The notes beneath the pieces were generated by a model. That model had not been told where the DNA came from. It did not search any database and saw only the letters and a program-made list of their open reading frames with translations. Shown here piece after piece: positions 43,774-55,508 of a DNA stretch of 64,000 bases (position 1 is the first letter of the stretch; every line of letters starts with the position of its first letter). This stretch comes from Thioalkalivibrio sp. ALJ7 (GTDB lineage: Bacteria > Pseudomonadota > Gammaproteobacteria > Ectothiorhodospirales > Ectothiorhodospiraceae): the NCBI RefSeq assembly GCF_000376865.1, contig NZ_AQXQ01000006.1, positions 54,085-118,084 of the forward strand, written 5' to 3'. The translations under genes and the position numbers were made by a program.

Positions 43774-44732
43774 TGGCGGCCCGCACAGTGGATCCGGCCA
43801 AGGGCCCGTTCGCCCAGCCGCCGCGTGGCCGGTTGCAGGCGCAAGTGGCGCTCGCTGGCCTGACCTCCTGGCGGGTAGGCGGCCCGGCGGACTGGCTGTT
43901 CCAGCCTGCCGACCTGGATGACCTGGTGGATGCCTTGCGCGATCACGCCCGCCACTCCCCGGAGTTGCCGGTGACCTTCCTCGGCCTGGGCAGCAATGTT
44001 TTGGTCCGGGATGGAGGTGTCGACGGCCTGGTGATCCATCTGTCGGGGGTCCTCAACGAGCGCCGCCGGTTGGATGGAAATCGTCTCCTGCTGGGGGCTG
44101 GTCTCGCTTGCGCCCAGGCGGCGCGCTTCAGTGCCCGCGAAGGCCTGGTCGGGGCGGAGTTCCTGGCCGGCATCCCCGGCACGGTCGGCGGTGCATTGCA
44201 GATGAACGCCGGCGCGTGGGGCGGCGAGATCTGGCCGTTGGTGGAATCGGTCGGCACGGTGAATGCCCGTGGCGAACTCCACAGCCGCACCCCGAGGGAT
44301 TACGTCATCGGTTATCGCAGCGTGCATGGGCCCGAAGAGGAGTGGTTTACCGGGTGTGTACTGCAGCTGACTGCGGGCGACGCGGACGTCGGCACCCGCC
44401 GCATTCGGGAACTCCTGCGCGAGCGTTCCGCCAAGCAGCCGCTCGGGCTGCCGTCCTGTGGGTCGGTGTTCCGTAACCCGGAGGGCGACCATGCCGCGCG
44501 TCTGATCGAGGCGGCAGGCCTGAAGGGCCTGCGCCGCGGTGCTGCGGAGATCTCATTCAAGCACGCCAATTTCATTACCCACGACGGCACTGCGCGGGCC
44601 GCCGATATCGAGTGGTTATTGCGCCATGCCCAGGCCGAGGTCCAGCGCCAGTTCGGGGTGCAGCTGGAGCCCGAGGTGCGGGTGCTGGGACGACCCGTCG
44701 ACGGGGACGACGCAAACGAGGGAACGTCATGA
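43770..44732 (+). CDS. murB: MurB, UDP-N-acetylenolpyruvoylglucosamine reductase
   Basis: 320 aa, FAD enzyme that reduces the MurA product with NADPH. Markers are [45 protein letters not shown], the proton-donor segment [10 protein letters not shown] and [16 protein letters not shown]. The loss of the extra Tyr-loop length suggests a type II/III-like enzyme, but I have not counted this rigorously. ATG 43770 overlaps the murC stop; a second ATG at 43773 is adjacent. Confidence 0.94.
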   Translation: MMAARTVDPAKGPFAQPPRGRLQAQVALAGLTSWRVGGPADWLFQPADLDDLVDALRDHARHSPELPVTFLGLGSNVLVRDGGVDGLVIHLSGVLNERRRLDGNRLLLGAGLACAQAARFSAREGLVGAEFLAGIPGTVGGALQMNAGAWGGEIWPLVESVGTVNARGELHSRTPRDYVIGYRSVHGPEEEWFTGCVLQLTAGDADVGTRRIRELLRERSAKQPLGLPSCGSVFRNPEGDHAARLIEAAGLKGLRRGAAEISFKHANFITHDGTARAADIEWLLRHAQAEVQRQFGVQLEPEVRVLGRPVDGDDANEGTS

Positions 44733-45667
44733 GCAAGCGAAGCGCACAAGACTACGGCCGGGTCGCCGTCCTGATGGGCGGGTGGTCCGGTGAGCGCGAG
44801 ATCTCGCTGAACAGCGGCCAGGCGGTGTTGGCGGCGCTGCGGCGCCAGGGTGTGGACGCCCATCCGCTGGATCTGACCCGCGAGAATGCTCGGTGTCTGG
44901 CCGTGGAGGGCTATGACCGGGTGTTCATTGTGCTCCATGGCGAGTGCGGCGAGGACGGGACGTTGCAGGGTTGCCTGGATATGGCGGGCTTGCCGTACAC
45001 CGGCACTGGGGTCCTCGGATCGGCGCTCGGCATGGACAAGCTGGCCTGCAAGCGACTGTGGGCCGGCAGCAATCTGCCCAGCGCGCCCTACCGTTTGCTG
45101 ACTCCGGGATTCGACCCGGACGCCGTCGCTGAAGCCCTGGGACTCCCGCTAATCGTGAAGCCGGCGCGCGGCGGATCCAGCCTGGGCATTACGCGAGTGG
45201 ACCGGGTGGCGGATCTGCCCGCCGCCTTCGAGGCCGCGCGGCTGCAACCGGGCCAGGTCTTCGCGGAGCAGTGGATCCGGGGTCGGGAATACACCGTCGC
45301 GATCCTGGGCAACGAGCCCTTGCCGGTGGTCGAGATTCGTACCCCCGGCGGCTTCTACGACTACCACGCCAAGTACGAGGCCGATGATACCGGCTACATC
45401 TGCCCGCCGCCGTTGTCTTCCAGCGAGCTGCTCGAGCTGCAATCGCTGGCCATCGCGGCGTTCGCGACCCTGGAAGGTTGCGGCTGGGGGCGGGTCGACA
45501 TTCTGCAGGACGAGCATGGCGAGAGCTTCCTGATCGAGGTGAACACCATCCCGGGTATGACCGATCACTCCCTGGTACCCAAGGCCGCGGCCCAGGCCGG
45601 CATCGATTTCGATGAGCTGTGCCTGCGAATACTGGATTCGAGTTTCGAATGTGGAGGGCTGCGTTGA
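44729..45667 (+). CDS. ddl: D-alanine--D-alanine ligase
   Basis: 312 aa, ATP-grasp enzyme making the D-Ala-D-Ala dipeptide used by MurF. Features are VAVLMGGWSGEREISLNSG, LHGECGEDGTLQGCLD, KPARGGSSLGI (nucleotide loop), YDYHAKY and EVNTIPGMTDHSLVPKAA. The active-site Tyr of the KY motif indicates D-Ala rather than D-lactate specificity. ATG 44729 overlaps murB. Confidence 0.96.
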   Translation: MSKRSAQDYGRVAVLMGGWSGEREISLNSGQAVLAALRRQGVDAHPLDLTRENARCLAVEGYDRVFIVLHGECGEDGTLQGCLDMAGLPYTGTGVLGSALGMDKLACKRLWAGSNLPSAPYRLLTPGFDPDAVAEALGLPLIVKPARGGSSLGITRVDRVADLPAAFEAARLQPGQVFAEQWIRGREYTVAILGNEPLPVVEIRTPGGFYDYHAKYEADDTGYICPPPLSSSELLELQSLAIAAFATLEGCGWGRVDILQDEHGESFLIEVNTIPGMTDHSLVPKAAAQAGIDFDELCLRILDSSFECGGLR

Positions 45668-46455
45668 GCGTACGTCGCACAACTCGAACGGCGCGCCAGC
45701 CACAGCGTCAGGGGCCCTCGCCCCTGCGCCGTGCGGTCGGGCCGGGTCTGCGTTTGATGGCCGGCATGGGCCTGGCCGGGGTGTTGGTGTTGGGCACGGT
45801 GGCTTGGCTCCAGTTCGACCCGGACGCCCTGCTGCCGATCGAGCACATCGAAGTGGCCGGTAATCCGCAGCACGCCGATGTCGCCGCGGTACGCGAGCTC
45901 GCCCGCGCCCACGCACCCGGGTTCGTCGGCGCCGAGCTGGAGCGGCTGCGCGATGTATTGGAGGCGCAGGCCTGGATCGACGCGGTGAGTCTGCGGCGGC
46001 AGTGGCCCGACACCTTGGTGGTCGAGATTCGCGAGCCGGTTCCGGTCGCGCAGTGGGGCGCGGACCACCTGGTCGATCGCCATGGTCGTCTGTTCGGCCC
46101 GGTCGATTTGACGGAATGGGACGGCCTGCCGGCGTTGGCGGGCACTGATGGTCGCCAGGTGGTGCTGATGCATCGCTATCTGGAGGTCTCGGCCCGGCTC
46201 GCCGATGCCGGGCTGGAGGTGGTGGGTCTGGAAGAGGGTGCGCGGCATGACTGGACCATCCATCTGGCCGACGGCGTGCGGGTGCTCATGGGGCGTGACT
46301 CCGATCGGAGTCGGTTGGGGCAGTTGGTACGGGCGGTACCGGCCATCCGGGGTTACCGCGAGGCACCGGTGGAACGCATCGACCTGCGTTATCCCCACGG
46401 CCTCGCGGTGGCCTGGGCGGATACGGCGGATGACGGTGCGGGGAACGCCCGATGA
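45664..46455 (+). CDS. ftsQ: FtsQ, divisome protein with POTRA domain
   Basis: 263 aa. A basic cytoplasmic tail (about 1-30) is followed by a membrane helix (about 32-52), a POTRA domain beginning LPIEHIEVAGNPQHADVAAV and a beta domain. FtsQ links early and late division proteins. TTG 45664 fits best: GGAGGG at 45653-45658 lies 5 nt upstream and the codon overlaps the ddl stop (TTGA), matching the pattern of the cluster. ATG 45649 is an alternative. Confidence 0.93.
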   Translation: MSVRRTTRTARQPQRQGPSPLRRAVGPGLRLMAGMGLAGVLVLGTVAWLQFDPDALLPIEHIEVAGNPQHADVAAVRELARAHAPGFVGAELERLRDVLEAQAWIDAVSLRRQWPDTLVVEIREPVPVAQWGADHLVDRHGRLFGPVDLTEWDGLPALAGTDGRQVVLMHRYLEVSARLADAGLEVVGLEEGARHDWTIHLADGVRVLMGRDSDRSRLGQLVRAVPAIRGYREAPVERIDLRYPHGLAVAWADTADDGAGNAR

Positions 46456-46478
46456 CACGAACGACAGGACGCAAAAAG

Positions 46479-47714
46479 ATGATGGCAAAGAAGTCGGAAC
46501 CCGGTCTGATCGTCGGCCTGGATGTCGGGACCTCGAAGATCGAGGCGGTTGTCGGGGAGCTGACCGAAGAAGGCGAGATCGAGATCATCGGGATCGGGTC
46601 CTCGCCGTCGCGCGGGCTCAAGAAGGGCGTGGTCGTCAATATCGAGTCCACCGTCCAGTCGATCCAGCGCGCGGTCGAGGAAGCTGAGCTGATGGCCGGC
46701 TGCGAGATCCACTCGGTCTACACCGGAATCGCCGGCTCCCATATCAAGAGCTACAACTCCACTGGCGTGGTCGCGATCAAGGACGGCGAGGTGGTCGCCG
46801 GCGATGTCGATCGGGTGATCGATGCCGCGCGCGCGATCGCCATCCCGGCGGATCAGCGCATCCTTCACGTGCTGCCGCAGGAATACATCATCGACGAGCA
46901 GGAGGGCATCCGCGAGCCGATCGGGATGTCCGGGGTGCGGCTGGAAGCCAAGGTGCACCTGGTCACCGGCGCGGTGTCCGCGGCGCAGAACATCGTCAAG
47001 TGTGTGGAACGCTGCGGCCTGCGGGTCGATGACATCATCCTCGAGCAGCTGGCCTCCAGCTACTCGGTGCTGACCGACGACGAGAAAGACCTGGGGGTGT
47101 GCCTGGTTGATATTGGCGGGGGCACCACCGACATCGCCGTGTTCGCCCACGGCGCCATTATGCACACCGCGGTTATCCCGATTGCCGGCGACCAGGTCAC
47201 CAATGACATCGCGGTCGCGCTGCGCACCCCGACCCAGTACGCCGACGAACTCAAGATCAAGTACGCCTGCGCGCTGCGCTCGCTGGCCGACCCCGGTGAG
47301 AGCATCGAGGTCCCCGGCGTGGGCGATCGCGCCGCGCGGCGGCTGTCGCGCCAGACGCTCGCCTCGGTGGTGGAGCCGCGCTACGAAGAATTGTTGCAGC
47401 TGGTGCAGGCGGAACTGCGCCGCTCCGGCACCGAAGAAATGATTGCCGCCGGGGTGGTGCTCACCGGCGGCTCGTCCCGAATGGAAGGTGTGGTGGACCT
47501 CGCCGAAGAGGTCTTCCACATGCCCGTACGCCTGGGGGTGCCGCAACGCGTCACCGGGCTCCTGGATGTGGTGAGAAATCCGATTCACGCAACGGGTGTT
47601 GGGCTTTTGCTCTACGCCCGCGAGTCGCGTGCGGAGCAGGAGGCCCGACCCGTGAGCAGCGGGTTCCAGGGCGTATGGACGCGCATGAAGCGCTGGTTTT
47701 CCGGACAGTTCTGA
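46479..47714 (+). CDS. ftsA: FtsA, actin-like membrane tether of FtsZ
   Basis: 411 aa. Actin-fold motifs are GLIVGLDVGTSKIEAVVGE (phosphate 1), CLVDIGGGTTDIAVF (phosphate 2) and the adenosine motif VVLTGGSSRMEG. The SHS2 (1C) domain lies between. The C-terminal amphipathic membrane-targeting helix is WTRMKRWFSGQF. Its start could be 46452 (overlapping ftsQ as ATGA), 46479 or 46482; the last two give the usual MAKKSEPGL start. Confidence 0.96.
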   Translation: MMAKKSEPGLIVGLDVGTSKIEAVVGELTEEGEIEIIGIGSSPSRGLKKGVVVNIESTVQSIQRAVEEAELMAGCEIHSVYTGIAGSHIKSYNSTGVVAIKDGEVVAGDVDRVIDAARAIAIPADQRILHVLPQEYIIDEQEGIREPIGMSGVRLEAKVHLVTGAVSAAQNIVKCVERCGLRVDDIILEQLASSYSVLTDDEKDLGVCLVDIGGGTTDIAVFAHGAIMHTAVIPIAGDQVTNDIAVALRTPTQYADELKIKYACALRSLADPGESIEVPGVGDRAARRLSRQTLASVVEPRYEELLQLVQAELRRSGTEEMIAAGVVLTGGSSRMEGVVDLAEEVFHMPVRLGVPQRVTGLLDVVRNPIHATGVGLLLYARESRAEQEARPVSSGFQGVWTRMKRWFSGQF

Positions 47715-47739
47715 TGAATAGAACACGCCGGATCGTGGG

Positions 47740-47759
47740 GGTCGGACCGCTCTCCGACC
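47740..47759 (+). other. Small hairpin in the ftsA-ftsZ gap
   Basis: GGTCGGA (47740-47746) pairs with TCCGACC (47753-47759) around a 6-nt loop inside the only sizeable gap (97 nt) of the cluster. There is no T-run, so it is not a typical terminator. It might affect ftsZ mRNA processing or stability. Confidence 0.4.
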
Positions 47760-47811
47760 ATGAAGCAGGCCAACAGCAGTTTATGTACACACGCAACGAG
47801 AGGACGCAGCC

Positions 47812-48969
47812 ATGACGTTCGAACTGATGGACACCTATAGCCAGAACGCGACGATCAAGGTCGTCGGCGTCGGAGGCGGCGGTGGTAACGCCGTCCAACA
47901 TATGGTCAACGCGCAGCTGGAAGGCGTCGACTTCATTTGCGCCAACACGGATGCCCAGGCATTGAAGAGCTTGGATTCCAAGACGCTGCTGCAACTGGGC
48001 GGCGACATCACCAAGGGCCTCGGTGCCGGGGCGGATCCGTCCGTGGGTCGCGAGGCCGCGCTGGAGGATCGTGAGCGCATCCAGGATCTGCTGCAGGGGG
48101 CCGACATGGTCTTCATCACCGCCGGTATGGGTGGTGGTACGGGGACCGGTGCCGCGCCGGTCGTGGCACAGATCGCCAAGGAGATGAACATCCTGACCGT
48201 CGCGGTCGTCACCAAGCCATTCCCGTTCGAGGGCAAGCGCCGCATGCAGGTCGCGATGTCCGGCATCAAGGCCCTGACCGAACAGGTGGACTCCCTGATC
48301 ACCATCCCCAACGAGAAGCTCCTAACGGTGCTGGGCAAGAACACCACGCTGCTGGACGCCTTCAAGGCCGCCAACGATGTGCTGTTCGGGGCGGTTCAGG
48401 GGATCGCGGAACTGATCACGCGTCCGGGTCTGATCAACGTCGACTTTGCCGACGTGCGCAACGTGATGCGCGAAATGGGCATGGCGATGATGGGGACCGG
48501 CACCGGTACCGGTGAGGATCGTGCCCGCGAGGCGGCCGAGGCCGCGATTGCCAGCCCCCTGCTGGAAGACATCGACATCTCCGGGGCGCGCGGCATCCTG
48601 GTGAACGTTACTGGCGGTATGGATGTCGGTATTGGCGAGTTCGAAGAGGTGGGCGAAGCAGTGAAAGCCCTGGCCTCGGAAGATGCCAACGTTGTCGTGG
48701 GAACGGTGATCGACCCCGAGATGACCGACGAGCTGCGGGTGACCCTGGTGGCTACTGGGCTCGGTACGCCGGCCACGCAGTCGGAGCGCCCGGCGGTACG
48801 GGTGGTGGACGCACAGCCGAAGAAGGCCGTGGGCTCGGATGTCGAGGTCGACCTGGACCAGCCGACCGTCAAGCGTCGCGGTGGTGACAACCTGGCAGTG
48901 GACTATAACCAGCAGCAAGGCATTGATGTGCTGGATATTCCGGCCTTCCTGCGAAAGCAGGCGGACTGA
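47812..48969 (+). CDS. ftsZ: FtsZ, tubulin-like cell division GTPase
   Basis: 385 aa. The tubulin signature GGGTGTG lies in [16 protein letters not shown] (about residues 103-118); the T7/synergy loop is [11 protein letters not shown]. The conserved C-terminal peptide [12 protein letters not shown], which binds FtsA, ZipA and ZapD, ends the protein after a disordered linker. It assembles the Z ring. ATG 47812 follows GAGAGGACG at 47799-47807. ZapD, one of its partners, is encoded at 56847-57617. Confidence 0.98.
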   Translation: MTFELMDTYSQNATIKVVGVGGGGGNAVQHMVNAQLEGVDFICANTDAQALKSLDSKTLLQLGGDITKGLGAGADPSVGREAALEDRERIQDLLQGADMVFITAGMGGGTGTGAAPVVAQIAKEMNILTVAVVTKPFPFEGKRRMQVAMSGIKALTEQVDSLITIPNEKLLTVLGKNTTLLDAFKAANDVLFGAVQGIAELITRPGLINVDFADVRNVMREMGMAMMGTGTGTGEDRAREAAEAAIASPLLEDIDISGARGILVNVTGGMDVGIGEFEEVGEAVKALASEDANVVVGTVIDPEMTDELRVTLVATGLGTPATQSERPAVRVVDAQPKKAVGSDVEVDLDQPTVKRRGGDNLAVDYNQQQGIDVLDIPAFLRKQAD

Positions 48970-49032
48970 GACCGCGGGCACATGCAGGATGGGCGGAATC
49001 CTGCAATAATGCGGTCATCGTTGTGTGCATAG

Positions 49033-49056
49033 GGAGCCCGGGAGGGCCCGGGCTCC
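49033..49056. other. Strong perfect hairpin between ftsZ and lpxC
   Basis: GGAGCCCGGG (49033-49042) and CCCGGGCTCC (49047-49056) form a 10-bp perfect stem with the 4-nt loop AGGG. The sequence after it (GCTTATGCG) lacks a T-run. It lies 41 nt upstream of the lpxC start and could be a partial terminator or mRNA-stability element. Confidence 0.55.
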
Positions 49057-49096
49057 GCTTATGCGCCTTGCTGTATAGAGAAAGAGGCTCAAATCG

Positions 49097-50017
49097 TTGA
49101 TCAGACAAAGAACGCTCAAGAACAGCATTCGGGCGACCGGTGTCGGTCTGCATACCGGAGAAAAGGTAGTGCTGACCCTGCGTCCGGCCCCGGTGAACAC
49201 CGGGATTGTGTTCCACCGCTGCGATCTTGATCCGTCCGTGGAGATTCGCGCCTGTGCCGACAATGTCGGCGACACGCGACTGTCTACTACGCTGGTCAAA
49301 GGTGATGTCCGGGTTTCGACCGTGGAGCACCTGCTCTCGGCCATTGCCGGATTGGGTATCGACAACCTGCACGTGGATGTCAGTGCCGCCGAGGTGCCGA
49401 TTATGGACGGCAGTGCCGGTCCCTTTGTGTTTCTGCTGCAGTCCGCCGGACTGAAAGAGCAGGATGCACCCAAGGAATTCATCCGGGTGAAGCGCAGCGT
49501 GGAAGTCCGCGAGGGCGACAAATGGGTGCGCTTCGACCCCTACGAGGGTTTCAAGGTCGGTTTCTGTATCGACTTCGAACACCCCATGTTTACCGATGGA
49601 AGCCAGCGCGCGGAGCTGGATTTCTCCTCCACCTCCTTCGTCAAGGAGGTCTCGCGTGCCCGAACCTTCGGGTTCATGCGTGACATCGAGGCCCTGCGGG
49701 CCAACCAGCTGGCACTGGGTGGCAGCCTGGATAACGCGGTGGTGCTTGATGACTACAAGATCCTGAACGAAAACGGGCTGCGTTATGACAACGAGCTGGT
49801 CAAGCACAAGATCCTCGACGTGGTCGGGGATCTTTATCTGCTGGGCCACAGCCTGATTGGCGCATTTACCGGGCACAAGTCCGGTCATGCCCTGAACAAT
49901 CAGTTGATCCGGCAGCTCGCCGCCGACGAGACGGCGTGGGAAAAGGTCACCTTCGAGGATCCGAGCGAGCGGTTGCCGATCTCCTTCGGCCAGCTGGCGC
50001 CGACACCGGCAGGCTAG
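49097..50017 (+). CDS. lpxC: LpxC, UDP-3-O-acyl-GlcNAc deacetylase
   Basis: 306 aa. It performs the committed zinc-dependent step of lipid A synthesis. Zinc ligands and catalytic residues are visible in [19 protein letters not shown] (His and Asp) and [12 protein letters not shown]. The N-terminus [20 protein letters not shown] is typical. The start is TTG 49097 with GAGG 9 nt upstream; a weak start codon fits the need to limit this enzyme. Its TAG stop interlocks with the stop of the convergent gene (CTAG). Confidence 0.97.
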   Translation: MIRQRTLKNSIRATGVGLHTGEKVVLTLRPAPVNTGIVFHRCDLDPSVEIRACADNVGDTRLSTTLVKGDVRVSTVEHLLSAIAGLGIDNLHVDVSAAEVPIMDGSAGPFVFLLQSAGLKEQDAPKEFIRVKRSVEVREGDKWVRFDPYEGFKVGFCIDFEHPMFTDGSQRAELDFSSTSFVKEVSRARTFGFMRDIEALRANQLALGGSLDNAVVLDDYKILNENGLRYDNELVKHKILDVVGDLYLLGHSLIGAFTGHKSGHALNNQLIRQLAADETAWEKVTFEDPSERLPISFGQLAPTPAG

Positions 50018-50445
50018 TCGGGCGGCGTCTTCGCCGCGCGCGCCAGCCGTTGCAGGGCGTTGGCCAGCCCGTCGTCCTGAATCCCGGCGGCGGTATCGGC
50101 GAGGATTTGGCGTGCCGATTCCGGGATCTCGCGCGGTTCCAGGCGCTGCGCCGGTTCAGGGGCGCGCGGCGTATGGGTCAGGCGAATTCGCATCCGCTCA
50201 ATGCCCGCGAAGCCCGCAGCGGCCAGTGTCTTGAGGAGCTCGCGCTGCTGGAAGCGCAGTTCCGTGGCCAATCCGCGATCGGCGCAGATCGCGACCAGGC
50301 TGTCGTCGCGCAAGGTAAAGGCGAGACGGCCGGCCTGGAGGGCATCGCCCACGAGGGGTTCCATGGCGCGTTCCACGCCCCGGTCGCGGCTGGAGTGAGT
50401 CGACCAGTCGTGGGCAATGAACCGGCTGATGCGCTGTGGTTTCAT
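50014..50445 (-). CDS. DUF721 / DciA-like protein
   Basis: 143 aa. The central segment (about residues 30-90: [41 protein letters not shown], quoted in part) matches the DUF721 KH-like domain of DciA, the replicative-helicase operator found in bacteria without DnaC/DnaI. A conserved position between lpxC and the M23-secA genes supports this. The protein ends in a charged helical tail. It is convergent with lpxC; the two stop codons share CTAG at 50014-50017. Confidence 0.78.
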   Translation of the reverse strand: MKPQRISRFIAHDWSTHSSRDRGVERAMEPLVGDALQAGRLAFTLRDDSLVAICADRGLATELRFQQRELLKTLAAAGFAGIERMRIRLTHTPRAPEPAQRLEPREIPESARQILADTAAGIQDDGLANALQRLARAAKTPPD

Positions 50446-50490
50446 CGTGGCCCTTCGCCGTTTCGTGCCGGATAGAACGAGAGGATTTGC

Positions 50491-51381
50491 ATGCAGTTGA
50501 TCGTACTACGTCCCGACGGCCTCTGTGCGCGTCTGCCGCTTTGGGTAATAACGCTGGCCGTGGCGGTTTTTGCGCTGCTGATGTTGGCGGCCCTGATGGC
50601 GGCTTACCACGCCGGTCAGGGTCAGCGCGAGGTGGTCAAGATCCCCGTAACCAGCACCCTGGACACGGTGGCGGTGGATGCCGCCGAGCGCGACGCGGCG
50701 CGTGAGGGCTTGACCCTGCTGGTCGATCGCGTCGTCTCCCTCGAGCGCCAGCTGGCGAGGGTGGACTTGCGAATCCGCTCCGTCGGAGACTCCCTGGGCT
50801 TGGATGTCACCGAACTGGAACCGGAGACCGGTGGCCAGGGCGGGCCATTGCTGGAGGGGCCGGACTCGCCGCTGGAGATCCATGATCGTCTGCTCGCGCT
50901 GGAACACCTGCTCGGCCGGCACCTCGACGCAGTCGATACCATGGGCGCCGAACTCCGGCAGGATGCCGCTCGCGAGGCATTGAACCCGCATTTCCGTCCG
51001 GTGGATGAAGAATCCTGGGTCAGTTCGGCGTTTGGTTATCGCGAGGACCCGTTCACCGGGCAGCGCCGTTTTCATTCCGGTATGGACTTCGCCGGGCGGC
51101 CTGGCTCCGACATTCGCGCCGCCGGAGGTGGCTTGGTCGTGTTTGCGGGACGCCGCGGTGCCTATGGCAATCTGGTAGAGATTGCCCATGGCGGGGGGCT
51201 CAACACCCGTTATGCCCACAATGCGGACATCCTGGTCGAACCGGGTCAGCGCGTCGAGGCGGGTGACGTCATTGCCACCATGGGCCGCACCGGTCGCGCC
51301 ACCGACACCCACCTGCACTACGAAGTGGTCAAGGCCGGCCAGGCCGTCAATCCGTATTCCTTCCTCCCCGATCAGGATTGA
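50491..51381 (+). CDS. M23-family metallopeptidase (LytM domain), membrane-anchored
   Basis: 296 aa. One N-terminal membrane helix (about residues 16-39) is followed by a coiled-coil-like region (about 60-160) and a LytM/M23 domain. Zinc ligands are complete: HSGMD (His195, Asp199) and HLHYE (His274, His276). An active zinc endopeptidase acting on peptidoglycan cross-links in the periplasm is therefore likely. The gene just upstream of secA is a known neighbourhood for M23 proteins in gammaproteobacteria. AGAGGA precedes ATG 50491. Confidence 0.9.
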   Translation: MQLIVLRPDGLCARLPLWVITLAVAVFALLMLAALMAAYHAGQGQREVVKIPVTSTLDTVAVDAAERDAAREGLTLLVDRVVSLERQLARVDLRIRSVGDSLGLDVTELEPETGGQGGPLLEGPDSPLEIHDRLLALEHLLGRHLDAVDTMGAELRQDAAREALNPHFRPVDEESWVSSAFGYREDPFTGQRRFHSGMDFAGRPGSDIRAAGGGLVVFAGRRGAYGNLVEIAHGGGLNTRYAHNADILVEPGQRVEAGDVIATMGRTGRATDTHLHYEVVKAGQAVNPYSFLPDQD

Positions 51382-51470
51382 TCAGCGTTTCCCTTGCCGC
51401 CTCCCGGGACAGCGTTTCCGGGGCGGATCGTTTATCCTAGGCGGGTTTCAGCCAACCCTTTCGGATCCCC

Positions 51471-54269
<2,799 letters not shown>

Positions 54270-54296
54270 GCTGATCCCCGGTGTCGAGTTGATCGC

Positions 54297-55508
54297 ATGG
54301 CCGTAGGACTTTCCATCCCCGAGGCATTGCTGCCCATTCCCGGAATCCGTCTCGCCACGGCGGCCGCCGGTATCCGGTATGCCGGGCGGGATGACCTGGT
54401 CCTGATGGATGCGGGTCCCGATGCGACCATCGCCGCGCTGTTCACCACCAACGCCTTTCGCGCCGCCCCGGTAGTGGTCGCTGCTGAACACCAGGCGAGC
54501 GGCCATCCGCGCTGGCTGTTGATCAACGCGGGTAACGCCAATGCGGGCACGGGTGAACCGGGTCTGCTGGCTGCTCGCACCTGCTGCGAGGCGTTGGCCG
54601 GGGTCGCGGGTGGGTCAGCCGATGCGGTTCTGCCCTTTTCCACCGGAGTGATCGGCGAACCGTTGCCGGTGGACCGCATCACGACCGCATTGCCTGCCTT
54701 GTATGCCGCCCTCGCTCCGAATGCCTGGATGCAGGCCGCTCGCGCGATCATGACCACCGACACCGTGATCAAGGGCGCCAGCCGCCGCGTTCAGCTGTCG
54801 CAGGGAGAGGTCACGCTGACCGGCATCGCCAAGGGCTCCGGGATGATCCATCCGAATATGGCGACCATGCTGGCCTTTATCGGTACCGACCTGGCTGTCG
54901 AAGCCGATGCCCTGGAGGGTCTTTTACGTCAGGCCAACCGGGACAGCTTCAACGCGATCACCGTGGATGGCGACACCTCGACCAACGACGCGCTGGTCTG
55001 CATGTCCAGCGGTGCCAGCGGTGCGGGGCTTGCGACCGTTGCAGATCGCGAGGTCTTCGCCTCCGCCCTGGATGCGATCTGCCTCGAGCTGGCCCAGGCC
55101 ATCGTGCGCGACGGCGAAGGGGCCACCAAGTTCGTGACCGTCGAGACGACCGGTGCCCGCGAGCGCGACGAGGCGGCGCGCGTGGCGGAGACCGTTGCCC
55201 TGTCGCCGCTGGTCAAGACGGCGCTGTTTGCCTCGGATCCGAACTGGGGGCGGATTCTGGCCGCCGTCGGGCGCGCCGGGATTCCGGATCTGATGATTGA
55301 ACGTGTGGCGATCCGGGTGAACGAGGTCGAGATTGTGCGCAACGGCGGCCGTGCCCCCGCGTATCAGGAGGCCGATGGCCAGCAGGCCTTTGCCGCCGAG
55401 GAGATCCATATCGTGATTGACCTTGGGCGGGGTGACGCGACGGCGCGCAAGTACACCTGCGACTTCTCCCACGAGTACGTGCGCATCAATGCCGAGTACC
55501 GTTCCTGA
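54297..55508 (+). CDS. argJ: ArgJ, glutamate N-acetyltransferase / ornithine acetyltransferase
   Basis: 403 aa. It recycles acetyl groups in arginine synthesis. The self-processing site is HPNMATMLAF, with cleavage expected between Ala189 and the nucleophile Thr190, giving alpha and beta chains. GNANAGTG, LPFSTGVIGE, MTTDT, DGDTSTNDA and DPNWGRI are conserved. Whether it also uses acetyl-CoA (bifunctional) cannot be seen. The last 20 nt overlap the Nudix-ThiE gene. Confidence 0.97.
   Translation: MAVGLSIPEALLPIPGIRLATAAAGIRYAGRDDLVLMDAGPDATIAALFTTNAFRAAPVVVAAEHQASGHPRWLLINAGNANAGTGEPGLLAARTCCEALAGVAGGSADAVLPFSTGVIGEPLPVDRITTALPALYAALAPNAWMQAARAIMTTDTVIKGASRRVQLSQGEVTLTGIAKGSGMIHPNMATMLAFIGTDLAVEADALEGLLRQANRDSFNAITVDGDTSTNDALVCMSSGASGAGLATVADREVFASALDAICLELAQAIVRDGEGATKFVTVETTGARERDEAARVAETVALSPLVKTALFASDPNWGRILAAVGRAGIPDLMIERVAIRVNEVEIVRNGGRAPAYQEADGQQAFAAEEIHIVIDLGRGDATARKYTCDFSHEYVRINAEYRS

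Noticed and set aside
51382..51470. A secM-type regulatory leader before secA
   Set aside because: Only 89 nt are available and no small frame with a signal peptide or arrest-like end is visible.
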